A stretch of DNA of 36,192 bases from a virus. The position numbers and the translations under genes were made by a program. The notes beneath the pieces were generated by a model, which was not told where the DNA came from, searched no databases, and saw only the letters and a list, made by a program, of their open reading frames with translations. Position 1 is the first letter of the stretch; each line of letters opens with the position of its first letter. The stretch is taken from the IMG/VR virus record IMGVR_UViG_3300047393_000050, positions 1 through 36,192 of that record; one strand, 5' to 3'. Below, in pieces: positions 13,091-22,190 of the stretch.

Positions 13091-13717
13091 ATGAAAATTG
13101 AAGTAATTAAAATCAACAAATTAATTGGTAACAATGGTCAAATTAATGGTTTGCCAAAAAATCCAAGAATCATTCGTGACGCAAAATTTGAAAAATTAAA
13201 ACAATCAATCATTGATGACCCAGAAATGTTAGAGCTTCGCGAAGTTATTGCGTACGATAACAATGGAGAGTTAGTTGTTATTGCTGGAAATATGCGTTTA
13301 AAAGCTTCGCAAGAAGTTGGAATCAAAGAAGTTCCGTGTAAGATTTTGCCACAAGATACTCCAATAGCTAAATTAAGAGCTTATATTATTAAAGATAACG
13401 TTTCATTCGGTGAAAATAATTGGGACGAACTTGCGAACGAATGGGACGCAGAACAACTTGAGGAATGGGGTATGGATGTTTGGAAACAAGAGGAAGAAGT
13501 AGATTATAGCCTACTTGACGACGACGATGTGTCAAGCGAAATGGACTCAATGACAAACGGCGTAAAGAAAGCTATTCAGATTGAATTTGAAGCGGAACAT
13601 TACGAAGAAGCTCAAGAGTTAGTGAAGTTTTGGCGCGGAAAAGAAATGTACATTGGATATTTCCTTTTGGAGCAATTGAAGATTGAAAAAGCCAAATTAC
13701 AACCCGAAGAAGAATAG
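13091..13717 (+). CDS. ParB/Srx-fold domain protein, 208 aa
   Basis: Residues about 1-115 show the ParB N-terminal fold: an IxKINKL opening, NPRIIRDAKFEKLKQSI, ELREVIAYDNNGELVVIAGN and then the conserved GNMRLKASQEVGI (the G-x-x-R-xxA box) and VPCKIL. The second half contains an acidic linker and a helical domain with KAIQIEFEAEHYEEAQELV. In phages, such domains are often found beside or fused to DNA methylases and next to terminases. Here it heads the glycosyltransferase and TET-like genes, so a role in directing or priming base modification is likely but inferred. No DNA methylase domain is present. Confidence 0.8.
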   Translation: MKIEVIKINKLIGNNGQINGLPKNPRIIRDAKFEKLKQSIIDDPEMLELREVIAYDNNGELVVIAGNMRLKASQEVGIKEVPCKILPQDTPIAKLRAYIIKDNVSFGENNWDELANEWDAEQLEEWGMDVWKQEEEVDYSLLDDDDVSSEMDSMTNGVKKAIQIEFEAEHYEEAQELVKFWRGKEMYIGYFLLEQLKIEKAKLQPEEE

Positions 13718-13720
13718 ATT

Positions 13721-14425
13721 ATGAAAATTTTTTTAATGTATTACGATAGGTACGAAAATGCAACAACTTCTAAACTTTTAAATAGAGAGCATGTTGTATT
13801 GTGCCACGATAATAAAGAAAAATTCAAATGTATTGGCTCAAAAGGAACTTTAATTGAAACAAAAGAACCGAAAGGAATACAAAACAATTTCAATTATGGT
13901 CTTTCTATGCTTGAAAAAGACGAATGGGGAATCTTTATGAGTGATGATTGTATAGGGGCAAAAAAAATTGTAAATGGTAAGTTTGTAAAATGTGAAACTG
14001 ATTACCCTATTGAAGAATTAATTTCTATATTGCCTAAATGCGATAAAATGGGAATAAAACTTGTTGGATTGAATTCAACTGGAAATTCATTATACGCAAA
14101 AAATAAATACTCTAAATTTGGTCTTGTTGACGGTAGGTGTTTTGCTATTAAAAAAACTGAATTTAGATTTCACGAAGAAATTAATACAATTCCTGATTAT
14201 TATTCAACAGCTTATCATTTGAAAAAATACGGTGGTAATTTAATTTTAAATTACACTTTTTTAGATTTTAAAAGATATGAAAAAGGGGGTTTGGGTTCAA
14301 TTTCAGACAGAATAAATGATAAATTAAAAGACGTAAAAATTATGTTGAATTTATTTCCAGAAAATGTAACCTTGAAAGATAAGCCAAATGAACCAAAAAA
14401 TAGCCACATAGTAATAAAAAGGTAA
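13721..14425 (+). CDS. Glycosyltransferase-like protein, probable TET-associated (TAGT) type
   Basis: 234 aa. A GT-A-like layout is visible: an N-terminal strand (MKIFLMYYDRYENATTSKLL), a second strand VVLCHDN, the metal-site candidate IFMSDD (D75-D76), an acceptor-loop region (LVDGRCFAIKKTEFRFHEEI) and PDYYSTAYHLKKYGG, which resembles the catalytic-base helix. It starts 3 bp after the ParB-like gene and ends 2 bp before a TET/JBP oxygenase. That pairing is the known context of TET-associated glycosyltransferases, which add sugar to hydroxymethylated bases in phage DNA. Sugar donor and target base cannot be read from the sequence. Confidence 0.65.
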   Translation: MKIFLMYYDRYENATTSKLLNREHVVLCHDNKEKFKCIGSKGTLIETKEPKGIQNNFNYGLSMLEKDEWGIFMSDDCIGAKKIVNGKFVKCETDYPIEELISILPKCDKMGIKLVGLNSTGNSLYAKNKYSKFGLVDGRCFAIKKTEFRFHEEINTIPDYYSTAYHLKKYGGNLILNYTFLDFKRYEKGGLGSISDRINDKLKDVKIMLNLFPENVTLKDKPNEPKNSHIVIKR

Positions 14426-14427
14426 TT

Positions 14428-15240
14428 ATGAAAAGAGTAGATTTAATAAAAGTTGAACACGAAACAAGGATTGGCGACCGATGCCCTTACACCGAACCGA
14501 ACATAACGGAAGACTGCATATTCTACGAAAACGGAGAGCCAATAGGCTTCTATATCAAGGAAATATCAAAATACTCCGAAAAGGCGCAAAAACTTGCCGA
14601 CCTCGCCAATGTAGAATTCCTTTCAAAGAGAGTTCCAAAAACATTACTGGAGCGTTCTGACGTTTTTCAAGCCGTTTACAAAGGTGGTAAAACAAGAAAA
14701 GAAGCTAAAGCGTCGCAGACGGTTCAAATGAGTACAATACTCGGCAGCATTCCGCCAAAACCGCATATGAAACGCCCTTATCCGTCAAAGTCAAGTGTAC
14801 ATTCTGTAAAGACTGCTGAAACATTTGTAAAAGCAATGTTACTACTCGCCAAGGAGAGCGAAGCTATAATGAAAGAGATATTACCTGACCTATACGAAAA
14901 GCAAAAAAAACTATTCGAAGACGTGGACCCAAAATATCGTTTCGCCGAACTATTCACGTCCTCAATCTCGAATTACAACATATCCGCGCCCTTTCATAGA
15001 GATGCTGGAAACATAGTAGGAGCAGTAAACGTAATTATAACCAAAAGACTAAACGCCAAAGGCGGTAACTTACACGTTCCAGATTATGGAGCGACAATGG
15101 ATAGCGCAAACAATTCAATGTTAGTGTACCCAGCTTGGAAAAACGTTCACGGAGTTACACCAATTATACCAACGCACGAGGGAGGGTACAGAAATTCACT
15201 TGTATTCTATCCTTTGAAAGCGTTTGTAGGTTTAAAATAA
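14428..15240 (+). CDS. TET/JBP-family 2-oxoglutarate/Fe(II) dioxygenase (DNA base hydroxylase)
   Basis: 270 aa. The double-stranded beta-helix carries FHRDAGN (Fe ligands H190 and D192), KGGNLHVPDYG (211-221), then the distal ligand WKNVHG (H241) and YRNSLVFY (R255, expected to hold 2-oxoglutarate). These spacings and surrounding words fit TET/JBP enzymes, which oxidise 5-methylcytosine or thymine in DNA. The N-terminal 130 residues are helical and not recognised. Base composition is unusual: about 50% GC at 14461-14520 and 45% at 14941-15000, against about 27% just upstream, suggesting recent acquisition. With the neighbouring glycosyltransferase it should produce a glycosylated hypermodified base. 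The true substrate is unresolved because no methylase is seen. Confidence 0.85.
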   Translation: MKRVDLIKVEHETRIGDRCPYTEPNITEDCIFYENGEPIGFYIKEISKYSEKAQKLADLANVEFLSKRVPKTLLERSDVFQAVYKGGKTRKEAKASQTVQMSTILGSIPPKPHMKRPYPSKSSVHSVKTAETFVKAMLLLAKESEAIMKEILPDLYEKQKKLFEDVDPKYRFAELFTSSISNYNISAPFHRDAGNIVGAVNVIITKRLNAKGGNLHVPDYGATMDSANNSMLVYPAWKNVHGVTPIIPTHEGGYRNSLVFYPLKAFVGLK

Positions 15241-15247
15241 AAAAATT

Positions 15248-15643
15248 ATGGCATACAAAACAGAAGATTTATTTAAAACGGCAGTTGAAGCAATAAAGAA
15301 AAACAAATTATTTTTTATTGAAGACATCATTGCGTATATGCCTTGTGCTAAATCAACATTCTACGAACATTTTCCGAACGATTCGGACTACTATAAAAGA
15401 ATGTTTGAGCAGCTTGAACAAAACAGAACAGAATTGAAAGTTTCGATGCGTTCAAAATGGTATAATTCAAACGCTCCAGCGCTACAAATGGCTTTGATGA
15501 AATTAATAGCTACACCAGAAGAATTGAGAAAACTATCAATGCAATTTATAGAAAGCGAAAACGTAAACAAAAATATTGACGCTGGTAAATTAACTCCAGA
15601 GGAAGCCAAAATCATCAACGATGAATTAGAAAAGGAATATTAA
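15248..15643 (+). CDS. terS: Terminase small subunit-like protein
   Basis: 131 aa. A helix-turn-helix at residues about 22-42 (FIEDIIAYMPCAKSTFYEHF) would bind the packaging start site, followed by helices and a charged tail (GKLTPEEAKIINDELEKEY). Size and the immediate overlap with the large subunit (the last base of the stop is the first base of the TerL ATG at 15643) are typical. It shares the operon with the base-modification genes. Recognition is by context and HTH, not by a family-wide motif. Confidence 0.75.
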   Translation: MAYKTEDLFKTAVEAIKKNKLFFIEDIIAYMPCAKSTFYEHFPNDSDYYKRMFEQLEQNRTELKVSMRSKWYNSNAPALQMALMKLIATPEELRKLSMQFIESENVNKNIDAGKLTPEEAKIINDELEKEY

Positions 15644-17031
15644 TGCTTACCAAAAAAGAAAAAATTCTCAAAGCCAAATGTGAACGTGATTTACTTTTTT
15701 TTTCACGTTACATCTATAAAGAAAATACATTACGTAATTTCATTATCGCTCCGCACTTTGTTAAAATCGCTGAAACGCTTCAAGAGGTTGCTGACGGGAA
15801 TATAAAAAGATTGATAATTAATATTCCACCTCGTTACGGGAAGACAGAATTGGCGGTAAAATGTTTTATCGCTTGGTCGCTGGCTAAAAATCCAACTTCT
15901 AAATTCATACACCTTTCTTATTCCGATAGTTTGGCGCTTGATAATTCCAGCCAAACAAAAGAGTATATTGAATCAGATGCTTTTCAAAGGTTTTGGGGAA
16001 TGAAATTAAAGAAAGACGCGCAATCCAAATCAAAATGGTTCAATGACCACGGGGGAGGAGTTTATGCTACGGCTTCTGGAGGAGCGATTACTGGTTTCGG
16101 AGCTGGTGTAACAGATAGTAAAGAATTCAGCGGTGCAATTATTATTGATGACCCGTTGAAGCCAGATGACGCATTTAGCGAGGTAAAAAGAAAGGCTGTA
16201 AATGAAAGGTTCAACAACACAATCCGTTCCCGTGTAAACGACAGAGAAACTCCAATCATCGTGATTATGCAAAGACTACACGAAGAAGATATGAGCGGAT
16301 TTTTATTGGATGGTGGAAGTGGCGAAGATTGGCACCATTTATGCCTACCAGCTTTAAATGAAAAAAACGAACCTCTTTGGGAAGACAAACATACATTTGA
16401 GGAATTAGAACAAATTAGACAAGCCAATAGATATACATTCGCTGGTCAATATATGCAAACTCCGTCACCAGACGAGGGAGGGGAATGGAAAAAGAATTGG
16501 TTTGAAATTATAAGTAAGGCAAATTTACCTCCTTTAAAATGGAATATGTATATTGACGGAGCTTACACGAAAGATAATTCAAACGACCCAACTGGAATTC
16601 AAATTTCAGCCAAATTCAATAACGATTATATCATACTTTCATCAATAGACAAATACCTTGAAATGCCAGAGCTTTTAAAATTCATTCCAGAATTTATACA
16701 AGCGGTTGGAGTTCACATCAATATGATTTATGTTGAGCCAAAAGCGAGTGGTAAGAGTATCGCTCAATTAATAAAACAACAAACCAGATTGAATATTTCT
16801 GAAATCAAAAGTGACTTTGTTCAAATATCTAAAATAGAAAGAGCCAGAACGGTCAGTCCATTTATTGAAAGCGGTAGAGTGAAACTTGTGGAGGGTAGTT
16901 GGAACGAAGCTTACTTACAACAAATTGCGATGTTCCCTAATGCCAAACACGATGAGCATATTGATTTAACTTGCTACGGAATTGAAAAAGAATTACTGAA
17001 AAAATCAACTTCTTTAAACATAAAATTGTGA
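15643..17031 (+). CDS. terL: Terminase large subunit (packaging ATPase and nuclease)
   Basis: 462 aa. Walker A PPRYGKTE (62-69), Walker B SGAIIIDDP (163-171) and the coupling region IVIMQRLHEEDMSG (206-219) form the ATPase. FAGQYMQTPSPDEG (266-279) is the usual linker, and the RNase H-like nuclease begins with MYIDGAYTKDN (D305). It cuts concatemers and drives DNA into the prohead. The imperfect end overlap of the contig agrees with a headful, circularly permuted packager, but the strategy is inferred. GTG of the next gene overlaps its stop by 4 bp. Confidence 0.95.
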   Translation: MLTKKEKILKAKCERDLLFFSRYIYKENTLRNFIIAPHFVKIAETLQEVADGNIKRLIINIPPRYGKTELAVKCFIAWSLAKNPTSKFIHLSYSDSLALDNSSQTKEYIESDAFQRFWGMKLKKDAQSKSKWFNDHGGGVYATASGGAITGFGAGVTDSKEFSGAIIIDDPLKPDDAFSEVKRKAVNERFNNTIRSRVNDRETPIIVIMQRLHEEDMSGFLLDGGSGEDWHHLCLPALNEKNEPLWEDKHTFEELEQIRQANRYTFAGQYMQTPSPDEGGEWKKNWFEIISKANLPPLKWNMYIDGAYTKDNSNDPTGIQISAKFNNDYIILSSIDKYLEMPELLKFIPEFIQAVGVHINMIYVEPKASGKSIAQLIKQQTRLNISEIKSDFVQISKIERARTVSPFIESGRVKLVEGSWNEAYLQQIAMFPNAKHDEHIDLTCYGIEKELLKKSTSLNIKL

Positions 17032-17567
17032 AACAAATAACGGTAAAAGAATACATTTCATTATCAGATGATAAAAAGCTTCCATACGTGGCTTTATTGA
17101 CTTCTGTAAAAGCGAAAGACTGGTTCAAAGTCGATATTAATAACTTGACATACAATCAAGTCCGTAATCTATTCAAAAAATTAAGTAAGTCGGAAAGCGA
17201 GGAAGACATTAAGGAAATATTCATTTTGGCATTTGGAATTGACGAGGAAAAACTTTATTCGTTACCTATACAAAAATATTTTCAACTAAAAAAATACATA
17301 TCCGATTATTTTGTATTTTTGCAAGACAAGGAACAGAAACTTTTGCAATCGGTTAATGCCGATGCTGGTATTTGGGAAGCTGCTGGAGGTAATCAACTAA
17401 ATGAATTTAGCGATGTATTGCCACTTTCTCAATTAGCAAAGATATACGGAGGTTATCCGTTTGATTTTGGAGAAAAGAAATATGTTGAAATTATTTATTT
17501 GTTACGAATGAACAATTTACAGAACCAAATAGAAGCCGAATTCCAGAAATTAAAAACAAAAATGTAA
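17028..17567 (+). CDS. Hypothetical protein after terL, 179 aa (possible tail assembly chaperone)
   Basis: A GTG at 17028 overlaps the terL stop by 4 bp. The N-terminal half is lysine-rich and helical. The C-terminal block IWEAAGGNQLNEFSDVLPLS, then LAKIYGGYPFDFGEKKYVEI and LLRMNNLQNQIEAEFQKLK resembles the compact helical style of tail assembly chaperones, but no slippery heptamer or overlapping extension frame is seen. I do not recognise the family with confidence. The next gene starts on the last base of this stop. Confidence 0.5.
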   Translation: MKQITVKEYISLSDDKKLPYVALLTSVKAKDWFKVDINNLTYNQVRNLFKKLSKSESEEDIKEIFILAFGIDEEKLYSLPIQKYFQLKKYISDYFVFLQDKEQKLLQSVNADAGIWEAAGGNQLNEFSDVLPLSQLAKIYGGYPFDFGEKKYVEIIYLLRMNNLQNQIEAEFQKLKTKM

Positions 17568-17731
17568 TGAGCGCCAACAAAAATAAAATCATACTGCGAA
17601 AATTCATAAAAGATATTCCAGAACACATCGACAAAAACGAAGTGAGTATTAGAGTTGAACCAGATTTTTACGATAGTATTTCCAATTTATTAAAAGACGG
17701 CTCGTTTAAAGGAATAAAAATATACTGCTGA
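17567..17731 (+). CDS. Small hypothetical protein, 54 aa
   Basis: ATG at 17567 shares a base with the preceding stop (TAATG), and the TGA at 17729-17731 shares a base with the next ATG (TGATG). The product (MSANKNKIILRKFIKDI...KGIKIYC) is basic and mixed alpha/beta. The two stop/start fusions are strong signs of a real gene. Function unknown; the position suggests a minor virion or assembly protein. Confidence 0.6.
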   Translation: MSANKNKIILRKFIKDIPEHIDKNEVSIRVEPDFYDSISNLLKDGSFKGIKIYC

Positions 17732-18168
17732 TGGATTTAGTTAGAATTATAGAAACGGAATGTATAGCAAGTAGTTTTGCATTCCATTACGGAAACAAGT
17801 CGCACTTGAATTTAATTGACCAAGACGGCGAACTTGAACCAGACAAAACTCACTTGCTATTGTTCCCAGTTAGACGTGGTCAATATGACAGAAACACGAA
17901 TAGCCGAGTTTACAATGGTAATTTCTTTTTTGTAAGACCAGACGAATTCGCTCAAAATTATTATAACGAAACAGAAGCGCCAGAATCAGAAAGCAAATAC
18001 GAAAGTAAAATAGAGCCGTTAATCACGGCTTTAAATGCTTTAGAATTAAAAATGCAAACTTGTTATGACTTAGATATTCTGTCTTGGGAAAGTGTTGACG
18101 CTATTGATGTGATTGACGCAAATATGAGTGGATTATGGGTAACTTTTCAAATAAGAAGTTATGAATAA
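17731..18168 (+). CDS. Putative head-tail/tail completion protein, 145 aa
   Basis: ATG at 17731 to TAA at 18166-18168, overlapping the next ATG by 8 bp. It has a strand-rich start (LVRIIETECIASSFAFHYGN), a central LLLFPVRRGQYDRNTNSRVY, and a C-terminal IDANMSGLWVTFQIRSYE strand pair, as in tail terminator or neck proteins. The assignment rests on position between terminase and the gp10-like gene and on size, not on a firm motif. Confidence 0.5.
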   Translation: MDLVRIIETECIASSFAFHYGNKSHLNLIDQDGELEPDKTHLLLFPVRRGQYDRNTNSRVYNGNFFFVRPDEFAQNYYNETEAPESESKYESKIEPLITALNALELKMQTCYDLDILSWESVDAIDVIDANMSGLWVTFQIRSYE

Positions 18169-18625
18169 AAGCGCAATTCTTTCAAAAGAGTTTGAAAATC
18201 TTAAAAAAGATTTGATTATTGCTTATGATGCAAAGGGTATGCGTGCCAGCGGAAGATTCGCTGAAACTTTAGAAGTTAGAGTTGAGGGGTTGAATGCTAA
18301 ATTGTTTGGAGAAGCTTATGGTCAGCAATTAGAAACTGGTCGTAGAGCTGGTAAATTTCCGCCAATTGACGCGATAAAACAATGGATTCAAGATAAAGGA
18401 ATAGCAAGTAGAATACAAGGTCAAATATCTATTAGTAGTTTGGCTTTTTTAATTGCCCGTAAGATAGCCAAAAAAGGCTGGAAAAGGGAGGGTTACGGAG
18501 GGGTTGAATTGATTAGTTCAGTTGTAACAGACGAGCGAATTCAAAAGATAATCAATGAAGTTGGATTGGAACAAACAATGATTTTTAAAACAGAAATTGA
18601 AAAAATGATAGCAGAATGGCGTTAG
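18161..18625 (+). CDS. HK97 gp10-like neck/tail-completion protein, 154 aa
   Basis: The middle contains YGQQLETGRRAGKFPPIDAI, then IKQWIQDKG and SLAFLIARKIAKKGWK, the recognisable gp10-like sequence in which a YxxxLExGRxxGKFPP loop precedes an IxxWI helix and an RKIxxxG helix. These proteins join head and tail. The gene overlaps its neighbours on both sides by 8-10 bp. Function by family analogy is likely. Confidence 0.7.
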   Translation: MNKSAILSKEFENLKKDLIIAYDAKGMRASGRFAETLEVRVEGLNAKLFGEAYGQQLETGRRAGKFPPIDAIKQWIQDKGIASRIQGQISISSLAFLIARKIAKKGWKREGYGGVELISSVVTDERIQKIINEVGLEQTMIFKTEIEKMIAEWR

Positions 18626-19740
18626 ATTATACATACGACAAAGATTTCACGGCTGGAATATTATTAGCATTTAATAATAATATAATCAAATACAAAAGTA
18701 GCACGGCTGGAGTGACACAAGTTAAATCCGAAATAACTACAAACGGATTTACATACACAATTTATCCAGATTTGAATGGCTGGTTCTGGTTCAATTTTAA
18801 ATCAGTAAAATCAGTTGAATTGAATGTGGATAATTATGCTGACACAATCAATCCTAACATATCAGGCTCATACGTGTACGATTGGAGCTCAAAAGCAATG
18901 TTGAGTGAAACTATTCAGTTCAAGATATATCTTTCAACTGGAGTAGTTGAAACAAGCTCAAGGTCGGTGACGTGGTTTAATGCTTATGCCAATTTAATTG
19001 ATTACAAAAAAAATTACCCTCTTTATAATTTTGCTTTGAATACATTATTCATTTTGAAGCAATTACCATTGGTAAAGTATTGGGCGGGTTACCCGTTTGA
19101 TATTTCAATCTATAATTATAGCACAACAAATTTCAACTTAAAAAACAATAGTAACGGAATTAATTACACTTTCACAACTGGTTACAAAGTACCTCGTTTA
19201 TTTTTTAGCGATGGGCGAACAGATGTAAGTATTGAAGATGTAATTCCATTCAATGACGGATTTAATAACGTTACGGCTTCTTCATCAGCTGGGAGTGCCA
19301 ATTTTTTAGTTGAAAAAATAACTTCACATTGTAATGGGCATTACCTTAAATGGATGAACTCATTTGGAGGGTGGAATTACTGGCTTTTTAACAAAGGAAA
19401 TGAAAATATATCAACGAAAGAATTGGGTTCTTTAAACAACGATTTTAATAATTTAGCTGACACAATTTCTCCGTACCTTTCTTTGGGTACTGAATCATCA
19501 AATTCAATTTCATTTATTCAAGAAAATATAACACAAGACGAAATGTTGATTTTGCGTGATTTGTTGGATAGCGTAAAAGTGTTTTTATTCACTGGTACTC
19601 CATTTACAAAAGCGGAAAATACGGATTGGATAGAGGTAAGTTTAAAATCTGGAACATTTAGAATTTCCAATTCCCGTGAAAAATTAAATACTTTGTCATT
19701 GGCAATTGATATTCCAATCAACGTAAACAGAAAAATATGA
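18616..19740 (+). CDS. Tail structural protein, 374 aa
   Basis: Overlaps the gp10-like gene by 10 bp and the next tail gene by 4 bp. It is rich in beta strands, aromatic residues, Ser, Thr and Asn (for example GWFWFNFKSVKSVELNVD and KWMNSFGGWNYWLF), as expected for virion proteins. No enzyme motif. Its place before the large tail protein and the tape measure suggests a distal-tail or baseplate-hub role, which is inference. Confidence 0.6.
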   Translation: MALDYTYDKDFTAGILLAFNNNIIKYKSSTAGVTQVKSEITTNGFTYTIYPDLNGWFWFNFKSVKSVELNVDNYADTINPNISGSYVYDWSSKAMLSETIQFKIYLSTGVVETSSRSVTWFNAYANLIDYKKNYPLYNFALNTLFILKQLPLVKYWAGYPFDISIYNYSTTNFNLKNNSNGINYTFTTGYKVPRLFFSDGRTDVSIEDVIPFNDGFNNVTASSSAGSANFLVEKITSHCNGHYLKWMNSFGGWNYWLFNKGNENISTKELGSLNNDFNNLADTISPYLSLGTESSNSISFIQENITQDEMLILRDLLDSVKVFLFTGTPFTKAENTDWIEVSLKSGTFRISNSREKLNTLSLAIDIPINVNRKI

Positions 19741-22187
19741 GATTAGTTATAAACGGGTACGATATTGAATTACGACCAGATGTAACGATAGCAAAAACGT
19801 TACAAGTGAACGAAATTGGTTCGGTCAATACCAGACAAGCAAATTACACAAATACATTTTCTATTCCAAGAACGGCAAATAACATAAAAGCGTTTGATAT
19901 GCTTGGAATTGTTGGTAACGATTCAAATATACCATATAGAAAAAATGATTGTGATTTATATTCTGATAGCGGTGAGTCAATTGTAAAACGTGGCTGGGCG
20001 ATTATCACTTCAACGGATAAAGATTTCAAGTGTAATGTTTTTGACGGAATTATAGATTTTTACAAAGCGATTGAAAATTTAAGTTTGGCGGATTTGGATT
20101 TGAGCGAATTGGCTCACGACAAGACGGTTCAATCTGTTTCAGATACGCAAGATTTGTCAAAGCCTTATGTTTATATTTTTGCTGACTACAATGGTAAATC
20201 AATGCACGGAGGTAAAATTAATATTGATTATCTTGTTCCGTCTGTCAAAGTAAGTTGGCTATTACAAAAAATTCAAAGCACACTTGGAATAACAATAAAC
20301 GGAAGTTTCAAGACAAATCCAGATTTTACAAATTTATATATCACATACCCAAAAGCAAGTCCGCCAGTAGTTGGTAGTTCAATTTTAACAAGTAATGATA
20401 TTTCAAATTATGTGACGAATGTTACAAATGATTACGCTGGAAAATATGTGCCAGTCAAATTCAATTCATTTTCATTAATTACCACAAGTAAAATCACTGC
20501 TTCTGGCGACCAGATAACTCTTGTTGCTGTTCAAAATATCAAGATTAAAGTAACTTTCACTTTGAACCCTTATATTTCTATTCAAAGAACAAATGGTAGT
20601 ACTTATATCGCTTACGCACGTTTCCTCGGCGAGTCTTTTTTATGTGATGGAACAACAAGAACAGTCAGTCAATATATTTCATTGACCGCTGGAGAAAGTA
20701 TTAAATTTCAGTTGGAAGTTGTTTTCAATAATTATGATGATTACCCTACAAACGTGAGTGATTTCTTTTTAACTGCTGATTTCAAAGAATTGACAAATGC
20801 CGTTTTATTTGAAGAAGAATTTGGCGGTATGCAAATCAAGCAATTTTTGAGCGAAATTTTATGGATGTATAACCTAACAATTTTCAAAGACAAGACTGAT
20901 AATAGTTACACTTTCAAATATTTGAGCGAAATTTTATACGCGACCCCAATTGATTGGAGCGGTAAATTTCAATCATTAGATAATGAAAATTATATTTACG
21001 GAGCATATTCTCAAAAGAATTGGTTAAGACATAAATACAATGATGAAAATAGTTTTTTCAACGATGGCTTTATTGAAATTGATAATCCAGTTTTGCCAGA
21101 TTCAAAAAATATTATTAGTTCTGTAATTTATTCGCCAGACTTTAATCAAACTTCAAATATTGGCTTTACATCAAATGTTTACAGATTATGGAACAAAGAA
21201 ATAAAAGACAACAATACAGTTGATTACAAAACTTTATCAAATAGATTTTACTTTCTTAGAGCGCAACAAATTACTGGAACTTACCATATAACGAGTGAAG
21301 TTTTAAATCAAAATGCGACATTAAGCACAATACAATTTGATAGTTACACTGATTTAAAATATAGCTCAATACAAAGTAAATATTATTCTGATTTTGCGAG
21401 TATTTTAAACAAAGCTAAAATAATGACCACAACTTTACGTTTGAACGAAAGTGATGTTTCAAATATTGACTTTTCAAAGCCAGTTTATTTGAAGCAATTA
21501 GGCGGTTCATTTTTTATTAATAAAATCAACAATTTTATTCCTTACAAAGACACGAAAGTTGAATTGGTTAAAATACAACCTAAATTTATCAAAGCGGTAG
21601 ATGATAATTTCTTTGTAGATACAATTTTCCCACAACAATTGAATGTGATGGCAAATGATGAATTTGGAGCTCCAGATGCTAATATTTATTCAGTAGATAT
21701 CACTAATTTTACTTTGGGAACAATAACTGATTTCATTAATAAGAAAAGCGTAACGTTTACTCCAAGTGTATTGAATGGAACATCAAGCTTTATTTACAAA
21801 ATTGTCAATTCTCTTGGTGTTATAGCTCAAGCAACGGCAACCGTGATAGCAAATATTCCAAATTATATAATTTCAAACACAACTATAAACACGGAACCGA
21901 CATCCAGTACAATTACACTTGAAAGTTCAACAAGAATCACGGTAAATGCGGCGAGTGAAACTTTCCAGATTGGAGTAAAAAGAGGTACTATTGGCTCTGG
22001 AACAATCACTGGTCAAATAGTTATTGGAGGGCAAACAATTAATATTTCTAACACGGGAACTTCTTACTACTATTCTGTACCTTTCACACTTACACAAGGG
22101 GTATATGATAGTACAACTTTTAAAGTAACTGCAGTTTGGTCAAGCGGTTTCCCAGTAACTGGATATTTAAACTTAAGAAAAGCATAA
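19737..22187 (+). CDS. Large tail/baseplate structural protein, 816 aa
   Basis: Begins MRLVINGYDIELRPDVTIAK, with an early N-T-R-Q-A-NYTNTFSIPRT stretch that is characteristic of a large tail protein found in many Bacteroidota siphophages. The body is strand-rich. Residues about 620-710 (DDNFFVDTIFPQQLNVMAND, SVTFTPSVLNGTSSFIYKIV) look like a cadherin/Ig-like adhesion module, and the end is another beta domain. It probably forms part of the tail tip that touches the cell surface. Adjacent to the tape measure gene. Confidence 0.65.
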   Translation: MRLVINGYDIELRPDVTIAKTLQVNEIGSVNTRQANYTNTFSIPRTANNIKAFDMLGIVGNDSNIPYRKNDCDLYSDSGESIVKRGWAIITSTDKDFKCNVFDGIIDFYKAIENLSLADLDLSELAHDKTVQSVSDTQDLSKPYVYIFADYNGKSMHGGKINIDYLVPSVKVSWLLQKIQSTLGITINGSFKTNPDFTNLYITYPKASPPVVGSSILTSNDISNYVTNVTNDYAGKYVPVKFNSFSLITTSKITASGDQITLVAVQNIKIKVTFTLNPYISIQRTNGSTYIAYARFLGESFLCDGTTRTVSQYISLTAGESIKFQLEVVFNNYDDYPTNVSDFFLTADFKELTNAVLFEEEFGGMQIKQFLSEILWMYNLTIFKDKTDNSYTFKYLSEILYATPIDWSGKFQSLDNENYIYGAYSQKNWLRHKYNDENSFFNDGFIEIDNPVLPDSKNIISSVIYSPDFNQTSNIGFTSNVYRLWNKEIKDNNTVDYKTLSNRFYFLRAQQITGTYHITSEVLNQNATLSTIQFDSYTDLKYSSIQSKYYSDFASILNKAKIMTTTLRLNESDVSNIDFSKPVYLKQLGGSFFINKINNFIPYKDTKVELVKIQPKFIKAVDDNFFVDTIFPQQLNVMANDEFGAPDANIYSVDITNFTLGTITDFINKKSVTFTPSVLNGTSSFIYKIVNSLGVIAQATATVIANIPNYIISNTTINTEPTSSTITLESSTRITVNAASETFQIGVKRGTIGSGTITGQIVIGGQTINISNTGTSYYYSVPFTLTQGVYDSTTFKVTAVWSSGFPVTGYLNLRKA

Positions 22188-22190
22188 AAA

